A DNA stretch of 16,361 bases from Geobacter sp. Its GTDB lineage: Bacteria; Desulfobacterota; Desulfuromonadia; Geobacterales; DSM-12255. This document shows positions 1 to 6,494 of this stretch, one piece after another (positions within the stretch are counted from its first letter, which is position 1; each line of letters begins with the position of its first letter). The translations under genes were made by a program, and so were the position numbers. The notes under the pieces are model-generated. The model saw only the letters and a program-made list of their open reading frames with translations. It searched no databases and had not been told where the DNA came from. The stretch is from positions 1 through 16,361 of the forward strand of contig VEOV01000094.1 of assembly GCA_012026855.1 (NCBI GenBank). The letters run 5' to 3'.

Positions 1-597
1 CCGCTGCTCGGTTGCCGGGAGCCCACGGTCGGCAAGTATCTGCAGGAGGGGGCGGATCTGGTGGTCTTCAGCGGCGACAAGCTGCTGGGGGGATCGCAGG
101 TCGGGATTATTGCCGGTCGCCGGGAGCTGGTGGACCCGTTGAAAAAACATCCGCTGCTGCGGGCGCTGCGCCTTGACAAAACTGCCCTGGCCGCCCTGGA
201 AGCGACTCTGCGGCTTTACCGTGATGAGAGAACGGTGCTGTGCGACATACCGGTATTGAGGATGCTGACCATGTCAGCGGACGAGCTTGGCCGGCGGGCA
301 AGGAAGCTGCTGCGCATGGCCAGGCGGCGGGTGAACAGCTCGGTCGAGCTGCGGCTGCTGGACGGATTTTCTGCGGTTGGCGGCGGAGCCCTGCCGACCC
401 TGGAGTTGCCGACAAAGCTGATCGGGGTTACCAGCAGCCGGCTCTCTGCGGAGAGCCTTGACAGGACGCTGCGCAGTGCCGGGACACCGGTGATTGCCAG
501 AATCTCCAAAGGGGTGCTGCTGCTTGATGTCAGGACGCTGCTGGATGATGATTTCGACCTGCTGGCCAAGGCCCTTGCCGGCATTATTCCCCGCTGA
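1..597 (+). CDS. selA: L-seryl-tRNA(Sec) selenium transferase (selenocysteine synthase), C-terminal part
   Basis: SelA is the cytosolic PLP enzyme that converts seryl-tRNA(Sec) to selenocysteyl-tRNA(Sec) using selenophosphate. The reading frame is open from base 1, so the 5' end lies outside the window; 198 of roughly 465 family residues are present. The PLP-lysine motif FSGDKLLGG is visible, with the Schiff-base lysine codon at 79-81. It is followed by the family-typical stretches HPLLRALR-DK and LAALEATLRLYRDE and by the C-terminal small domain ending in LLLDVRTLLDDD. The motif order and spacing match E. coli SelA as I remember it. The TGA stop at 595-597 lies inside the last codons of the convergent regulator gene. 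No in-frame UGA selenocysteine candidate was recognised in the window. The presence of SelA implies that the host makes selenoproteins. Confidence 0.95.
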   Translation, partial: PLLGCREPTVGKYLQEGADLVVFSGDKLLGGSQVGIIAGRRELVDPLKKHPLLRALRLDKTALAALEATLRLYRDERTVLCDIPVLRMLTMSADELGRRARKLLRMARRRVNSSVELRLLDGFSAVGGGALPTLELPTKLIGVTSSRLSAESLDRTLRSAGTPVIARISKGVLLLDVRTLLDDDFDLLAKALAGIIPR

Positions 598-2038
598 TAT
601 TGAACCTCTCCAGCCTGTCCCTCAGGGTGTTGCGGCTGATGCCCAGCAGCTTTGACGCAAAGACCTGATTGTTGTTGCCCTTCTGCATCGCCATCTCTAC
701 CAGGGCCTTTTCCAGTCCGCTATTGATATTGTCGAACACTGTCCCCTTGTCCGTCTGGCAGATCCTGTCAAATACCGGTTCCAGCAGGTTCCTGAAAATG
801 GCGTAATAGTTGCCATTGTCGGCCGTCGCACCTGATAGTTGCCGTTGCGCCGGTTCCTGGGTGCTCACGAACGGGGCGATATCTTCGGGCATCAGCAGCT
901 CCCCCTTGCTCATGACCGTTGCCGAATCAATGACATTCTTCAGTTCCCTGATATTCCCCTCCCACTTTTGCGAGAGCATCATTTCAAGGGCCTCCGTAGC
1001 GATGCCACCGTTTTTTTTGCCGTATTTCAGGGCAAAGCGGCGGGCAAAATAGTTCACCAGGTGGGGCATGTCCTCGATCCGGTCGCGGAGCGGCGGGAGG
1101 AAAAAAGAGACCACCCGGAGCCGATAAAAGAGATCGCTCCGGAAGCTCTTGTCCTTGACGGCATTTACCAGACTTTTGTTGGTGGCTGCGATAATCCTGA
1201 CATCCACCTTGATGGTCTCGTTGCCGCCAACCCGCTCGAAGGACTGGCTCTCCAGCACCCGGAGCAGCTTCCCCTGGTTTGCCAGACTCATTTCGCCGAT
1301 CTCGTCAAGAAACAGGGTGGCACCGTTGCACTGCTCGAATTTACCGATTCTCCTGGAGTGGGCATCGGTAAACGCCCCCTTTTCATGGCCGAACAGCTCG
1401 CTCTCCAGCAGATTTTCCGGGATGGCCGCACAGTTGACCGCCATGAAGGGTCGGTTCATCCTGCGGGAGTTGTTGTAGATGGCCCGGGCCAGCAGCTCCT
1501 TGCCAGTGCCGCTCTCCCCCTGGATAAGGACCGTGGCGTCAGTGGGCGCAACCTTGCCGACCATCTTCCATATTTCGATCATCTCCGGCGAAGAGCCGAT
1601 CATGATATCGGTGCTGCCGTCGTCGATCTTTTCCGTTTCAACTGCCTTGGCATAGAGAACCTTGCGGCTTAGCAGGTTGCACTCCAGTGCCTTGGCAACA
1701 ACCTGGCGCAGCCTGGGGATATCCAGCGGCTTGGTGAGATAGTCATAGGCGCCGGACTTCATCGCCTCGATGGCGTACTGGGTGCTGCTGTGACCTGAGG
1801 TCATAATCACGGCAATACCGGAATCGACCCCTTTTATGGCCTTGAGTATTTCCAGACCGGAGCGGCCGGGGAGGGTTATGTCAATGATGGCGGCATTGGG
1901 GTGCTGGGTAGCCACAATCCTTTCGGCAGAGCTGCCGTCAGCTTCCAGGATCACTTCCATATCGGCCGAATCAAACACCTGTTTCATCAACTGCAGGGTT
2001 GCCGGATCATCTTCGATGACAAGAAGTCTGCTCTTCAT
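584..2038 (-). CDS. Sigma-54-dependent response regulator, NtrC/AtoC type (REC-AAA+-Fis HTH)
   Basis: A 484-aa cytosolic transcription activator of the bacterial enhancer-binding protein class. Residues 1-120 form a receiver domain with acid pocket D10/D11, phosphoacceptor D53 (IIDITLPG), T80 and K103. Residues about 145-385 form the AAA+ sigma-54 interaction module: Walker A GESGTGKE at 174-181, the sigma-54 contact loop at 221-226 and Walker B LFLDEIG with D245/E246. That loop reads GAFTDA rather than the canonical GAFTGA. A Fis-type helix-turn-helix at about 445-480 contains GISRNTLRDRLERF. Length and order are normal for the family. The ATG is preceded by GGAGG at about 6 nt. No histidine kinase is adjacent, so the partner is unknown. 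The gene is divergent from a cytochrome gene, which is a candidate target by position only. A sigma-70 promoter and repeated motifs lie upstream. Confidence 0.93.
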   Translation of the reverse strand: MKSRLLVIEDDPATLQLMKQVFDSADMEVILEADGSSAERIVATQHPNAAIIDITLPGRSGLEILKAIKGVDSGIAVIMTSGHSSTQYAIEAMKSGAYDYLTKPLDIPRLRQVVAKALECNLLSRKVLYAKAVETEKIDDGSTDIMIGSSPEMIEIWKMVGKVAPTDATVLIQGESGTGKELLARAIYNNSRRMNRPFMAVNCAAIPENLLESELFGHEKGAFTDAHSRRIGKFEQCNGATLFLDEIGEMSLANQGKLLRVLESQSFERVGGNETIKVDVRIIAATNKSLVNAVKDKSFRSDLFYRLRVVSFFLPPLRDRIEDMPHLVNYFARRFALKYGKKNGGIATEALEMMLSQKWEGNIRELKNVIDSATVMSKGELLMPEDIAPFVSTQEPAQRQLSGATADNGNYYAIFRNLLEPVFDRICQTDKGTVFDNINSGLEKALVEMAMQKGNNNQVFASKLLGISRNTLRDRLERFNISGE

Positions 2039-2084
2039 TTAAACCTCCGCTCAGGCTGCATTCAAGAAAGCAAGCCTGGCTAAA

Positions 2085-2113
2085 ATCATACCTGCTTCTC
2101 AAAAGTAAATCAA
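2085..2113 (-). promoter_or_regulatory. Sigma-70 promoter of the sigma-54 response regulator gene
   Basis: On the minus strand a -35 box TTGATT (complement of 2108-2113) is separated by exactly 17 nt from a -10 box TATGAT (complement of 2085-2090). The start site would fall near 2078, giving a leader of about 40 nt. The match is good but unsupported by experiment. Confidence 0.6.
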
Positions 2114-2130
2114 GCACAACTGCTCAAATG

Positions 2131-2162
2131 TTGAACAGCTAGCCGTTTTTTCAGCTGTTCAA
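2131..2162. repeat. Perfect 10-bp inverted repeat, operator-like, between the regulator and cytochrome genes
   Basis: TTGAACAGCT at 2131-2140 and its perfect complement AGCTGTTCAA at 2153-2162 are separated by 12 nt, so equivalent positions of the arms are 22 bp apart, about two helical turns. The site lies roughly 50-85 bp upstream of the predicted start of the regulator transcript. Related half-sites occur nearby at 2092-2107, 2117-2131 and 2232-2240. It resembles an activator or repressor binding site more than a terminator, because no U-run follows the second arm. The binding protein is unknown. Confidence 0.55.
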
Positions 2163-2401
2163 AAGTAGAAAATTGCTCAGAGTTTGTAACTACATGAATT
2201 TACAGGAGATGACCCATCTTTGCGCAGATTTGCTGTTCAACTTTCAAACAACCTGCTTGCCAGGCAGATGTCTGATTTGTTGGGTTGGCAGGGTTTTTAG
2301 TAATAATTTTAGTATGTTACAAATTGATTGCCAGCTTTGGCACTCTGGCATCATCTGTGTAGTTATTAAGACAAGACTAATGATTCAGCTGGAGGGACGC
2401 C
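2163..2401. other. Remainder of the 363-nt regulator-cytochrome intergenic region
   Basis: AT-rich DNA without a convincing gene; the frame open at 2173-2418 looks non-coding. Short symmetric elements are visible, such as TTGCCAGGCA near 2258 and TGCCA-x4-TGGCA at about 2329-2342. A search for a sigma-54 promoter (GG-N10-GC) on the plus strand found no acceptable match. The best sigma-70-like candidates for the cytochrome, a TTGGCA near 2336 followed at 17 nt by TAGTTA, are weak. The cytochrome promoter therefore remains unassigned. Confidence 0.4.
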
Positions 2402-3049
2402 ATGTTAACCACAAATGAAAAAAAATCGCTGCTGAGAGTGCTGGTTGCCGGATCCTGCAGCGCAATAATAACAATGGCTGCCCTGACTGTCGATGTAAAC
2501 GCCACCAGCCTCTCTCCCCATGCTACAACCGGCAGTGCCACAGGAACCTGCCTCTATTCGGCACAGCTGGCCAGCGACCCGGCAGTCAGAAACGAATACA
2601 CCACCAGGATCGCCATGACAAAATGGGGGCTGAAAGAAGAGTCTGATGAAGAAATCTATGAGAGCGACCTGGCTGCCGGCAACGCCTTTGCTGCCAGATT
2701 CGCCGGAACTCAGGGGGGCTTGGACAGTTTTTCCAATGAATGCCTCGTCTGCCACGATGGCGTTATGGCCCAAAACTTCATAATCAGGATTAAAAACAAT
2801 CCGGACAACAGGGTGATGAGCCTTGAAGACATCATCGGCGGACACCCCGTGGGGATGGAATTCGACCGGTACCTTAATGGTTCCAAAGGGAAAGAGTACC
2901 GGAGCGATGTCAAGTTCACCAGTGAAGCTGTCTTTGCAGAAGGGAAAATCGGTTGCCTCACCTGCCATAACCCGCTGAATACGGCAAAAGGTCATCTGGT
3001 GATGCAGAACGAAAAAAGCGAACTCTGCTTCTCTTGTCACGGCAAATAA
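2402..3049 (+). CDS. Secreted triheme c-type cytochrome with paired CXXCH domain
   Basis: A 215-aa exported protein. Residues 1-35 form a Sec signal peptide (KK and R in the n-region, hydrophobic stretch LVAGSCSAIITMAALTV, probable cleavage after VNA). Three haem-attachment motifs follow: CLVCH at 114-118, CLTCH at 185-189 and CFSCH at 209-213, so three covalently bound haems are expected in the periplasm or outside the cell. The last two form the spacing typical of the doubled-CXXCH family. A GGHPVG segment after the first haem resembles the histidine that supplies a distal ligand in related cytochromes. The ATG is preceded by GGAGG at 6 nt. The gene is divergent from the sigma-54 regulator, with an unknown small ORF downstream. 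The electron-transfer role is inferred from the haem motifs; the partner is not evident. Confidence 0.9.
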   Translation: MLTTNEKKSLLRVLVAGSCSAIITMAALTVDVNATSLSPHATTGSATGTCLYSAQLASDPAVRNEYTTRIAMTKWGLKEESDEEIYESDLAAGNAFAARFAGTQGGLDSFSNECLVCHDGVMAQNFIIRIKNNPDNRVMSLEDIIGGHPVGMEFDRYLNGSKGKEYRSDVKFTSEAVFAEGKIGCLTCHNPLNTAKGHLVMQNEKSELCFSCHGK

Positions 3050-3121
3050 TGCCGGTTGCCAATGCCGCAAAGAGGTCTGGTCAGAGCAGATAAACGGCAA
3101 GTCCGGAAAACGAGGTGGGTC

Positions 3122-3364
3122 ATGGGATGCAGATATCAGAAACCGTCAGACAGAGAGAGTGAAGTCAGCTTCCGGGTAGTTGAAATATTTGTTGTCAACA
3201 ACAGCCGGAACCGGACAGGCAAGAACAGCAAATTCCTGCTGGTGGATAACGGGCAGGATACGCTGGAAATCGTCCAGAAAGAGATGCAGGATTTTGTTAA
3301 AACCGCCATTCTGGCAAACAGACTAGGAAATTATGACTATGGAAAAACAGCGAGGAAATGTTGA
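3122..3364 (+). CDS. Small hypothetical protein (80 aa)
   Basis: The protein is not recognised. The frame extends upstream to a TTG at 3056, but ATG 3122 is chosen because GAGGTGG lies about 6 nt in front of it. The product would be soluble and charged, with no signal peptide or membrane helix. Its central part (VSFRVVEIFVVNN, then KFLLVDNG) looks like two beta strands, followed by an amphipathic helix around EIVQKEMQDFVKTAILANRL. Codon choice in the second half (many C/G-ending codons, CTGGAAATCGTCCAG) resembles real genes nearby, which argues against a random frame. It follows the cytochrome stop by 72 nt on the same strand and may be co-transcribed. The odd basic N-terminus leaves the start uncertain. 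Confidence 0.45.
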   Translation: MGCRYQKPSDRESEVSFRVVEIFVVNNSRNRTGKNSKFLLVDNGQDTLEIVQKEMQDFVKTAILANRLGNYDYGKTARKC

Positions 3365-3409
3365 CAGTGTATAAACAGTATTGCCTGACGGCAACCATCC
3401 CGTGGCACA

Positions 3410-3437
3410 TGAAGGGGGGGCATCTGCTCCCCCTTCA
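3410..3437. terminator. G/C-rich hairpin between convergent genes
   Basis: TGAAGGGGG (3410-3418) pairs with CCCCCTTCA (3429-3437), and two inner pairs close a CATCTG loop. It lies between the convergent small ORF and the end of the ChaN-like gene. A run of U is lacking on both strands, so it may act as a mRNA-end hairpin or a weak terminator rather than a canonical intrinsic terminator. Confidence 0.5.
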
Positions 3438-3440
3438 AAT

Positions 3441-4256
3441 TTATCGTTCGCCGGTCGCTACAAAGTAGTCCATGTCACTCCGCTCAAGCTCCTCATAAAG
3501 CCCGGTCACTTTTGGAATGACGATTCTTGTCGCCAGCCCGGAAGGTTCCAGGAGAGACGGCACTGCTCTCCGCATGGCATGTCCGGTGCCTGCAATTACA
3601 ACCATCCGCCTGTTGGGGTGACGCGCCAGGTAACCGGTGATTGTCTTTGCCATGGTGCTGTTTCTCAATCCCTGGGCAGCACAGAAATTGTCAAACATCG
3701 AACCTGGAATGGTATGTGCCTGGAAAGCATGGGACATGAATTTTCTGTAAGAGGGGGAGATGATGGTTGAAACCCCTGCCGGCAGCCGCTGCATCGCTTC
3801 CGGGCCTAGAGCAGCGCTGCCGCCGTGGGTAACCAGTCTGACAATCTCGGGCGGAGCGGCCAGCGCCACAAGGGGGATCCTGTTGTTGCGGGCAAAGAGC
3901 ATGATCGCATCGTACTCGGCCCAGTTTATGCTCCACCCTTTGCTGTATTTGGTTACAAACTCCTGCAGCGGCATCTGACCGCTGCCCCACTCATCAAGGG
4001 TCTGCTGTTTTTCGATGTCAAACATCTCCAGACCGATGGCAAGTTCTGCCCCCTGCCGGTAGAGCTCCTTGATGATGTTGAGCTGCAGGATGTGATGGTC
4101 TCTCTGGTCATGAAACTCCCCGACAAAAACGACTTTTGCCGTGAGGAGATCGGCGGCCATGGCCGAGAAGGCGGCACTGTCACTGCTGCTGAGATGGCGC
4201 GCACCGCCGAAGCAGCCGGTCAGCAGCAGGCAAAGCAGCAGGGCGGAAAGTTTCAA
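3441..4256 (-). CDS. ChaN-like haem-binding lipoprotein (Tiki/ChaN superfamily, formerly DUF399)
   Basis: A 271-aa predicted lipoprotein. The N-terminus MKLSALLLCLLLTGC is a lipoprotein signal with the lipid-bearing Cys at 15, so the product should be membrane-anchored. ChaN-family motifs are visible: VVFVGEFHDQRDHH at about 42-55, GLEMFD near residue 80, and a late IAGTGHAMRR with a conserved histidine. Relatives bind haem (C. jejuni ChaN) and belong to the Tiki/TraB/EreA fold group; enzymatic activity is not established. The start is a TTG overlapping the cysM stop as TTGA, with no independent Shine-Dalgarno; it is needed to include the signal peptide, so translation is probably coupled to cysM. 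A role in haem or iron handling would fit a cytochrome-rich organism but is inferred. Confidence 0.82.
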   Translation of the reverse strand: MKLSALLLCLLLTGCFGGARHLSSSDSAAFSAMAADLLTAKVVFVGEFHDQRDHHILQLNIIKELYRQGAELAIGLEMFDIEKQQTLDEWGSGQMPLQEFVTKYSKGWSINWAEYDAIMLFARNNRIPLVALAAPPEIVRLVTHGGSAALGPEAMQRLPAGVSTIISPSYRKFMSHAFQAHTIPGSMFDNFCAAQGLRNSTMAKTITGYLARHPNRRMVVIAGTGHAMRRAVPSLLEPSGLATRIVIPKVTGLYEELERSDMDYFVATGER

Positions 4257-5173
4257 GGGGGGCAGCAGCCGCAGACCGAACGGAACAGGGTGGTGCTCAG
4301 GTATCTGTCACCGCGGTCGGGCAGAATAACGACGATGGTGCCAGAGTCCATCTGTCTGGCTACTTCCAGGGCCCCGGCAACAGCGGCGCCGCTGGACATG
4401 CCGACGAACAGGCCTTCCATGGTGGCCAGCTGCCGGGCTGTTTCAAAGGCAGGCTCATCGTCCACATTGATCTTGGCGTCAAGGGGCTCCTCACGATAGA
4501 TCTCCGGGACAATCGCTTCTCTCATGTTTTTCAGCCCCTGTACCTTGTGGCCGAGGCGCGGTTCCACGCCGATGACCCTGACACCCGGAGCGTTTTCGTG
4601 AAAGTACCGGGCGCACCCCATGAGAGTGCCGCTGGTTCCCATGCCGGCGACGAAACAGCTGATCTCTCCGCCTGTCTGGGCCATGATTTCCGGGGCGGTC
4701 ATTTCATAATGGGCGCGGACATTGTCAGGGTTGGCATACTGATTCGGCATGTAGTAGCTGTCCGGCTCTTCACCCAGAATCCGGTGCGCCATGCGGATGG
4801 CCCCGTCAGTGGCCTCTTCGGCAGGGGAGAGTACCAGTTCGGCGCCGAAAGCTTCCAGGACTCGGCGCCGCTCCATGCTGACGCAGGCCGGCATGACCAG
4901 CTTGACCCGATACCCCCTGGCGGTGCCGATCATTGCCATGGCAATGCCGGTATTGCCCGAGGTCGGCTCCAGGATGACCTTGTCATGGGTCAATTCGCCC
5001 CGTTCCTCTGCCCCGGTCAGCATGAACCAGGCTGGCCGGTCCTTCACCGAACCGCCGGGGTTGCTGCCTTCAAGTTTGGCCAGGATCCGCACCCGGGGAT
5101 TGGGGTTGATTACCGACAATTCGACCAGCGGGGTATTGCCGATGGCCCTGCCTAGATTAAAACGTGTCTGCAT
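4253..5173 (-). CDS. cysM: Cysteine synthase B (O-acetylserine sulfhydrylase)
   Basis: A cytosolic PLP enzyme making cysteine from O-acetylserine and sulfide (CysM can also use thiosulfate). The frame is open further upstream to 5230, but ATG at 5171-5173 (MQTRFNLGRAIGNTPL) is preceded by AGGAAAGG at about 7 nt and matches the usual family start; the product is 306 aa against roughly 300 for CysM. Visible motifs are the PLP lysine K44 in SNPGGSVKDRP, the substrate loop TSGNTG at 71-76, the phosphate-binding GMGTSGT near 180 and the GMSSGAA segment. The C-terminus ends in the cysteine-rich CGCCPP. The gene overlaps the ChaN-like gene by 4 nt (TTGA). It follows ssb but is separated from it by a terminator; no clear own promoter was found in the short gap. 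Confidence 0.94.
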   Translation of the reverse strand: MQTRFNLGRAIGNTPLVELSVINPNPRVRILAKLEGSNPGGSVKDRPAWFMLTGAEERGELTHDKVILEPTSGNTGIAMAMIGTARGYRVKLVMPACVSMERRRVLEAFGAELVLSPAEEATDGAIRMAHRILGEEPDSYYMPNQYANPDNVRAHYEMTAPEIMAQTGGEISCFVAGMGTSGTLMGCARYFHENAPGVRVIGVEPRLGHKVQGLKNMREAIVPEIYREEPLDAKINVDDEPAFETARQLATMEGLFVGMSSGAAVAGALEVARQMDSGTIVVILPDRGDRYLSTTLFRSVCGCCPP

Positions 5174-5229
5174 GTCTCTGCCTTTCCTGAATTGATTGCA
5201 ACGCTGGTTACAGCCGTCAGAATGCAACA

Positions 5230-5257
5230 AAGCCGCAAACAGTCATATTTGCGGCTT
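5230..5257 (-). terminator. Intrinsic terminator of ssb
   Basis: A 10-bp perfect stem, AGCCGCAAA (5231-5239) with TTTGCGGCT (5248-5256) plus one outer A-T pair, and an 8-nt loop. Read on the minus strand it follows the ssb stop by about 23 nt and continues into TTTGTTG, a modest U-rich tail. Confidence 0.75.
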
Positions 5258-5280
5258 CGGGAAGCTGTCGCGGGTAAATG

Positions 5281-5709
5281 CTAGAACGGGATGTCGTCGT
5301 CCGGATTCGACCCGGCAGGATCGTCGTAATACGCGGCCGGCTCGTCGCTTCTTCCACCCTGGCGGCCGCCGCCATCACCTTTGGAGCCGACAAACTGCAT
5401 CCGGTCGCCGACTATTTCGGTGGTGTATCTGTCCCGGCCATCCTTGTCCTGCCATTTGCGGGTCTGGAGCCGCCCTTCGATGAAGACGGTTTTTCCTTTG
5501 GAGAGGTAGTCCTTGGCGGTTTCAGCCTGCTTGCCCCAAAGAACTATGTTGTGCCACTCGGTTTTTTCCTCCCAGTCACCGCTTTTGCTCTTATAGCGTT
5601 CGCTGGTGGCTATGGAGAAACTGGCCACTGCCTGGCCTGATGCTGTGTAACGGACTTCCGGATCCTTGCCGAGATTGCCCATGAGCATTACCTTGTTGAG
5701 ACTTGCCAT
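5281..5709 (-). CDS. ssb: Single-stranded DNA-binding protein
   Basis: A 142-aa protein coating single-stranded DNA during replication, recombination and repair. Residues 1-108 form the OB fold with family signatures LNKVMLMGNLGKDPEVRYT, ASFSIATSE, TEWHNIVLWGKQAE and VFIEGRLQTRKWQDKDG. A short Gly/Arg-rich linker leads to the conserved acidic tip DDDIPF that recruits partner proteins. The linker is short compared with E. coli SSB (about 178 aa). The ATG has AAGGAG about 7 nt upstream. A terminator follows immediately, so it is probably transcribed alone. A weak promoter candidate lies at 5756-5782 on the minus strand, back to back with the plus-strand promoter of the rnj operon. Confidence 0.97.
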   Translation of the reverse strand: MASLNKVMLMGNLGKDPEVRYTASGQAVASFSIATSERYKSKSGDWEEKTEWHNIVLWGKQAETAKDYLSKGKTVFIEGRLQTRKWQDKDGRDRYTTEIVGDRMQFVGSKGDGGGRQGGRSDEPAAYYDDPAGSNPDDDIPF

Positions 5710-5755
5710 CTGGATGCTCCTTAAAGGTTGAATTGATAAGATGAAGGAGGCTAAG

Positions 5756-5782
5756 TTTATAGAATGTGCCTACCTTTGGCAA
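5756..5782 (-). promoter_or_regulatory. Candidate ssb promoter
   Basis: On the minus strand TTGCCA (complement of 5777-5782) lies 15 nt from TATAAA (complement of 5756-5761). Both boxes are good but the spacer is 2 nt shorter than ideal, so support is modest. Confidence 0.35.
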
Positions 5783-5793
5783 GTTCTATTTCA

Positions 5794-5822
5794 TTGACTA
5801 TCGCCGGGAAAACCAGTAGATT
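5794..5822 (+). promoter_or_regulatory. Sigma-70 promoter of the rnj operon
   Basis: TTGACT (5794-5799) and TAGATT (5817-5822) are separated by 17 nt, a near-consensus arrangement. The start would be near 5829, leaving a leader of about 67 nt before the first small membrane-protein gene. The leader contains a pyrimidine-rich stretch but no structure I recognise. Confidence 0.55.
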
Positions 5823-5895
5823 TGCCCTGCTGTGCGGCCTTTTTGACCCCTTTCCAGAGCCCCCGGCAACAACACCAGAATCCAGAGAGAATTTA

Positions 5896-6078
5896 ATGGG
5901 TTATAAATATATTGCTTTAATAATTGCCGGAGTTGCCATTACTGCAGTCGCTCTGCCGGCAGCCTACCGGGTCCGTCCCCCCTGGTCCATACTGGCAGCC
6001 CTGGCATCACTTGCCGGTGTTGTGGCTGCTCTTGCCGGAGTGCTGCTTTTTGCAGTTCCGCACTTCCTATCTAGGTGA
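5896..6078 (+). CDS. Small two-helix membrane protein (60 aa)
   Basis: The family is not recognised. The product has two predicted membrane helices, about residues 4-23 (YIALIIAGVAITAVALPAAY) and 33-55 (Ala/Leu/Val-rich), joined by a short basic loop RVRPPW, with a small polar tail. It begins at ATG 5896, where GAGAGA lies 6 nt upstream; the frame is open further back, but the upstream part overlaps the promoter and looks non-coding. Its stop is 4 nt before the GTG of the next gene, so the two are likely translated as a pair. It is the first gene of the operon leading to RNase J. Function is unknown; it might anchor or regulate the following membrane protein. Confidence 0.65.
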   Translation: MGYKYIALIIAGVAITAVALPAAYRVRPPWSILAALASLAGVVAALAGVLLFAVPHFLSR

Positions 6079-6082
6079 CACA

Positions 6083-6487
6083 GTGCTAGAGAGAACCAGA
6101 ATCATCCTCGTTAACGGTGCGGTCATTGCCATCCTGGCCGTGCTGATGTTTGCCGCTGCGACCCAGTACCGTCAGTGGGCACAGTTCAGCCGCGGTGAAA
6201 AGGCGTTGGCTGCCGGCGACCATATCAATGCCATTGCCGGCTTTGAATCGGCCATTCACATGTACACCCCGTTCAGCCCGCTTGTGGACCGTGCCGCAGC
6301 ACGGCTCTGGATTATCGGCCGGGATATGGAGACTCGCGGGCAGAGGGACAAGGCGCTTGTCTCCTTCAGGGCCCTGCGCAGCGCCTTCTACTCCACCCAT
6401 GGGTTGACAAAGCCGGGTATGAAGTGGATTGCCATCTGTGATGAAAAGATCAATCTCCTCTCTCCACCTGTACAGCCAGCAAGATAA
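6083..6487 (+). CDS. Membrane-anchored TPR-like hypothetical protein (134 aa)
   Basis: The GTG start at 6083 is chosen because AGGTGA lies about 5 nt upstream and the previous gene ends 4 nt before it. Residues about 6-26 (IILVNGAVIAILAVLMFAAA) form one membrane helix. The rest should be soluble and helical, with a TPR-like pattern (FSRGEKALAAGDHINAIAGFE, then RDMETRGQRDKALVSFRALR), typical of a scaffold for protein contacts. It contains one Cys and ends with a proline-rich tail. The gene stops 7 nt before the rnj ATG. I do not recognise a named family. Tight spacing to rnj suggests co-expression, but a link to RNA decay is only inference. Confidence 0.7.
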   Translation: MLERTRIILVNGAVIAILAVLMFAAATQYRQWAQFSRGEKALAAGDHINAIAGFESAIHMYTPFSPLVDRAAARLWIIGRDMETRGQRDKALVSFRALRSAFYSTHGLTKPGMKWIAICDEKINLLSPPVQPAR

Positions 6488-6494
6488 TCATTTT

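Noticed and set aside
839..1672. 277-aa open frame opposite the sigma-54 regulator
   Set aside because: The opposite strand encodes an intact family member with all motifs; the frame shows no recognisable domain.
2337..2356. Possible sigma-54 promoter starting TGGCAC upstream of the cytochrome
   Set aside because: The -12 GC is missing at the required distance (TC found instead), so the GG-N10-GC rule fails.
2405..3100. 231-aa open frame opposite the cytochrome
   Set aside because: Mirrors the cytochrome frame; the plus strand has a signal peptide and three haem motifs.
5174..5230. N-terminal extension of CysM
   Set aside because: The extra 19 residues overlap the ssb terminator and lack family similarity, while ATG 5173 has a good ribosome site.
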